Shown piece after piece: positions 60,870 to 64,000 of a stretch of DNA of 64,000 nt (within the stretch, counting starts at the first letter, position 1; every line of letters begins with the position of its first letter). Below the pieces are notes generated by a model. The model searched no databases and was not told the origin of the DNA. It saw only the letters and a list, made by a program, of their open reading frames with translations. Location: NCBI GenBank assembly GCA_913060505.1, contig CAJXRQ010000002.1, forward strand, positions 175,425 to 239,424, given 5' to 3'. The stretch is from an uncultured Desulfovibrio sp. Its GTDB lineage: Bacteria > Desulfobacterota > Desulfovibrionia > Desulfovibrionales > Desulfovibrionaceae. Made by a program: the position numbers and the translations under genes.

Positions 60870-61349
60870 TTAAAGACCCAGCGTGCTATGAATAAATTCC
60901 ACAGGAAAGGACGTGGATTGGTGTATTGCGTCTACTGACATCCCTTCCTCGTATAGTCGTTGAATAAGTCGGGGTAATGCCTCACCGATTTCTACAATAT
61001 GGCCGTCCGGATCCAGTATGCGGAAGCCGAGCTGCATCCATGGGGCAGCGGCAAGTTCGTTCAGGATAGTATCACAGCAGTTTTTTACGCGCTCCCATTC
61101 CGTGTGAATATTTTTGCTTTCAAAGTAGAGTTCATGGGTGTGGAGCGATTTTGAAGATTCCGGGGTAATTTCCTGCTTATAAATGGTCTCAAATGCTACG
61201 TCTGTTTGCCAGATAAATAGACCACCCTTAAATGCCACATGTCGTCCGTTGTCGGTTTCAACTTCTTGCTCCAGTATGTTTTCATAAAATGAGCGAGAGC
61301 GGTTGATGTCTGCGACGAATATCGCTGGCCCCTTAAAATTGATAGCCAC
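60870..61349 (-). CDS. VOC (glyoxalase/bleomycin-resistance fold) protein
   Basis: 159 aa; FVADINRSRSFYENILEQEVETDNGRHVAFKGG, FRILDPDGHIVEIGE. Confidence 0.85.
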   Translation of the reverse strand: MAINFKGPAIFVADINRSRSFYENILEQEVETDNGRHVAFKGGLFIWQTDVAFETIYKQEITPESSKSLHTHELYFESKNIHTEWERVKNCCDTILNELAAAPWMQLGFRILDPDGHIVEIGEALPRLIQRLYEEGMSVDAIHQSTSFPVEFIHSTLGL

Positions 61350-61483
61350 TGACGCCTCCTTTTTGAAGATGAAAGGATTCTGTCGATGTGTGAAAAAGGA
61401 ACATTGGTATTCTTGAGATCGGATGGGGATTCATTTAGTGTTTTTAAGCGTAATTTGAACTGATTTAACCATAAGGAATTCGC

Positions 61484-63400
61484 ATGCCCATCGTCATGGG
61501 AACAGCTGGACATATCGATCACGGCAAGACGACGCTTGTCAAGATGCTTACGGGGATAGATTGTGACCGACTTTCCGAGGAAAAAAAGCGCGGAATTACT
61601 ATAGAACTTGGTTTTGCGTTTCTGGATTTTGACGACGGTTCTCGGTTGTCCGTGGTGGATGTTCCAGGGCATGAGCGCTTTGTTAAAAATATGGTAGCTG
61701 GTGCTACCGGTATTGATTTTGTCCTTATGGTTATTGCTGCGGATGAGGGGATTATGCCGCAGACCCGTGAGCATTTGGATATTTGTTCTTTGCTGGGCGT
61801 GCGGACAGGAATCGTGGCTTTGACCAAAACAGACCTGGTTGATGAAGACTGGCTGGAAATGGTGCAGGAAGAAGTTGCCTCTTCTCTTGAGGGAACCTTT
61901 TTGGCTGACTGTCCTATTGTGCCTGTGTCCGGGAGAACCGGAACTGGGGTGGACAAGCTCAAACAGGAATTGGGCTCACTCATGGCCGGTTTCACCTCGC
62001 GACGCCGTTCGGATCTGACCCGTTTGCCTGTGGATAGAGTTTTTACCATGAAGGGACATGGGACAGTTGTAACCGGGACGCTTATTTCCGGCGATTTGCA
62101 TCTGGGTGAAGAGGTGCACATTTTCCCGGATGGTAAAAATGCGCGTGTACGCGGATTACAATCCCATGGTTCCAGCGTTGAGGGCGCGCTGGCTGGTCGG
62201 CGAACCGCAATCAACCTCCAGGGTGTGGAGGTTGCCGACGTGCAAAGGGGACAGGTGGTGGCAAGGCCAGAGACGCTTTTCCCTCATGATAGTTGGGTCG
62301 TGGAGCTCACCATGCTGGAATCGTCCCCTCTTCCGCTCAAGCACCGCAAGGAGATCCATTTTCATTACGGCTCTCGGGAAATTTTGGCCAGAATTTATCT
62401 TCTGGATCGAGAAAAACTTATGCCGGGCGAAACCGCAGTTTGCCAGATGCGTTTTCCATCCCCACAGGTTGGCGTGTATGGAGATCGTGTGGTGTTACGT
62501 TCCTTTTCCCCATTAAGGACTGTTGCGGGAGGACGAGTGCTCAGTCCTGCCGGGCATGTTGTTAAACGATTTTCAGAAGGCGTCGCAGCGCTGAAAACTT
62601 TGGTTGCAGATTCTTCTGAAGACATCCTGAACACTCAACTTGAATTGGCTGGCATCGAGGGTGTTTGTTTTGCGGAACTCATGACTATGTCCAACCTTGA
62701 ATCCAAAGCCTTGGAGAAAGTCTTGGGGAAGATGGCTGGTCAGCAAAAGGCTGCATTATTCGATAAGGAAGATCGCAGATATGTATCCGGCTCACTGATT
62801 TCGTCGCTTGAGGAGTCTCTGCATTGTTTTTTGATGGAATTTCATGCGCGGGAATCCATGAAACCTGCGATTCCCCGTTCCGAATTGGCCACTTCATGGG
62901 GGCGGGATATCCCTCTCAAGTTGTTTCATTTGATAGTAGAACGTAGTTTGAAGAAAGGAACTGTCGTTGTGGACCAGCAAGGGGTTCGGCTTTCGGAACA
63001 CAAGGTCTCATTAGCTTCGGATACGGCTCTTGTGCGTGAAATGCTACTGAAAGCGTACAAGGAAGGCGGTATCCGTCCTCCCAACCTTAAGGATGCTCTG
63101 GAACCTACAGGACTTAACCTTCGAGAGGCTGCACCCGTGTTGCAAGTGTTGCGGGATCAAGGGGAACTGATCAGGATTAATGACGATATGTACTATCATA
63201 CTGGAGCGTTGGATGAGCTTAAAAGTCGGGTCATACATTTTTTTTCCGACCATGAAGAGATGAGTGCACGGGATTTCAAAGGGATGACCAACCTGAGCCG
63301 GAAATACCTCATACCTGTTCTTGAGTTTTTCGATAAGGAAAAGCTGACAGTGCGCATTGGCGACGTGCGTCATCTACGCAAGAGCCGCGCCGCAGAGTAA
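61484..63400 (+). CDS. selB: Selenocysteine-specific translation elongation factor SelB
   Basis: 638 aa; [53 protein letters not shown]-terminal winged-helix repeats. Confidence 0.97.
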   Translation: MPIVMGTAGHIDHGKTTLVKMLTGIDCDRLSEEKKRGITIELGFAFLDFDDGSRLSVVDVPGHERFVKNMVAGATGIDFVLMVIAADEGIMPQTREHLDICSLLGVRTGIVALTKTDLVDEDWLEMVQEEVASSLEGTFLADCPIVPVSGRTGTGVDKLKQELGSLMAGFTSRRRSDLTRLPVDRVFTMKGHGTVVTGTLISGDLHLGEEVHIFPDGKNARVRGLQSHGSSVEGALAGRRTAINLQGVEVADVQRGQVVARPETLFPHDSWVVELTMLESSPLPLKHRKEIHFHYGSREILARIYLLDREKLMPGETAVCQMRFPSPQVGVYGDRVVLRSFSPLRTVAGGRVLSPAGHVVKRFSEGVAALKTLVADSSEDILNTQLELAGIEGVCFAELMTMSNLESKALEKVLGKMAGQQKAALFDKEDRRYVSGSLISSLEESLHCFLMEFHARESMKPAIPRSELATSWGRDIPLKLFHLIVERSLKKGTVVVDQQGVRLSEHKVSLASDTALVREMLLKAYKEGGIRPPNLKDALEPTGLNLREAAPVLQVLRDQGELIRINDDMYYHTGALDELKSRVIHFFSDHEEMSARDFKGMTNLSRKYLIPVLEFFDKEKLTVRIGDVRHLRKSRAAE

Positions 63401-63449
63401 TCGGATGGCAGCTTTATGGCTTGACACCTTTGTGGGCAACTTTTAGGCC

Positions 63450-64000
63450 ATGTATATCATGAAACGTGTGCACAAACAGCTCTGGGCGTTGGCGATCTGC
63501 CTTGTCTTGTCAGGTTGCGGTGCCGGCATAAGCCCGGGACGGGCAGACTCCTCTCCAAAAATGGAATTTGTGCAAGAAATAGTGAATGACTCCAGGAAAG
63601 CTCTTGAGCAGATGATGAATCGTGACTCTGATGGCGGGGTAGCTTTTCTTGTTGAAAATGCCGTTGGTATCATGATTTTTCCCACAGTAGGCAAGGCTGG
63701 ATTCGTAGCTGCAGTTGAAGGCGGTAGCGGAGTGGCTTGTGCTCGGACAGAAAAGGGCTGGAGCTTCCCTTCATTTGTGGCTTTGAGTGGAGTTTCGTTC
63801 GGGCTGCAGGCAGGAATCAAACGTGGAATCGTAATTGTGGTCTTTCTGAGTCCTGAGTTGTTTAATCAAGCCCTGGCCGGAGATTTTTCATACAAGCTTC
63901 GTGGCGGTCTGACCATTTGGAATTTGAGTGATGGCAACACCCCGTGGGGCATGACTCGCGAACTCGATACAGTGTTACTGACGGATTGGGATGGCTTTTA
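63450..64000 (+). CDS. SYLF/YSC84-domain lipoprotein (3' end outside window)
   Basis: Open reading frame to window end; lipobox LVLSGC; VAFLVENAVGIMIFPTVGKAGFVAAVEGGSGVACAR. Confidence 0.85.
   Translation, partial: MYIMKRVHKQLWALAICLVLSGCGAGISPGRADSSPKMEFVQEIVNDSRKALEQMMNRDSDGGVAFLVENAVGIMIFPTVGKAGFVAAVEGGSGVACARTEKGWSFPSFVALSGVSFGLQAGIKRGIVIVVFLSPELFNQALAGDFSYKLRGGLTIWNLSDGNTPWGMTRELDTVLLTDWDGF

Noticed and set aside
60640-60870. Possible tRNA-Sec between the lipoprotein and VOC genes
   Set aside because: No cloverleaf with UCA anticodon or long acceptor/variable arms could be drawn; only a terminator hairpin is present.

Overview
The window reads as ordinary bacterial chromosome. It probably comes from a Desulfovibrio/Pseudodesulfovibrio-like sulfate reducer; this is inferred from the bacterioferritin type, gene content and GC range, not from a search. 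Order of contents: pheS (3' part)-pheT; mgtE; a glycine-betaine ABC operon (proX-W-V like, minus strand); a glycerol regulon (Fe-ADH, glpR-like repressor, glpA-glpB-glpK); a MerR-type regulator; an AsmA-family protein; arsC-like; a flagellar operon flgB-flgC-fliE-fliF-fliG-fliH-fliI (minus); a TPR gene; a stand-alone IMP cyclohydrolase (purH N-half); hflX; CDF transporter; plsY; Fe-S protein plus GltD-like oxidoreductase; RNB ribonuclease; a stand-alone AICAR transformylase (purH C-half); MCP; a small conserved protein; purA; holB-like; an acyl-CoA dehydrogenase/ETF-QO/etfB/etfA cluster; lipoprotein; BOF protein; secreted nuclease; SBP; APC permease; bacterioferritin; choloylglycine-hydrolase-like amidase; M20 amidohydrolase; a truncated LUD/ABC-SBP junction; tRNA-Arg(TCT); folC-selA-M18 peptidase; Spy-like lipoprotein; VOC protein; selB; and a SYLF lipoprotein cut by the window end. 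I saw no CRISPR array, prophage or IS element. The most interesting points are: hflX apparently starting on an AUA codon; a deletion-like scar joining two 5'-truncated genes beside a tRNA; purH split into two distant genes; facing sigma-54 promoters at the flagellar locus; tandem GlpR-like operators; a perfect terminator inside the ETF cluster; and a divergent pair of amide hydrolases. I found no clear new defence or mobile system.
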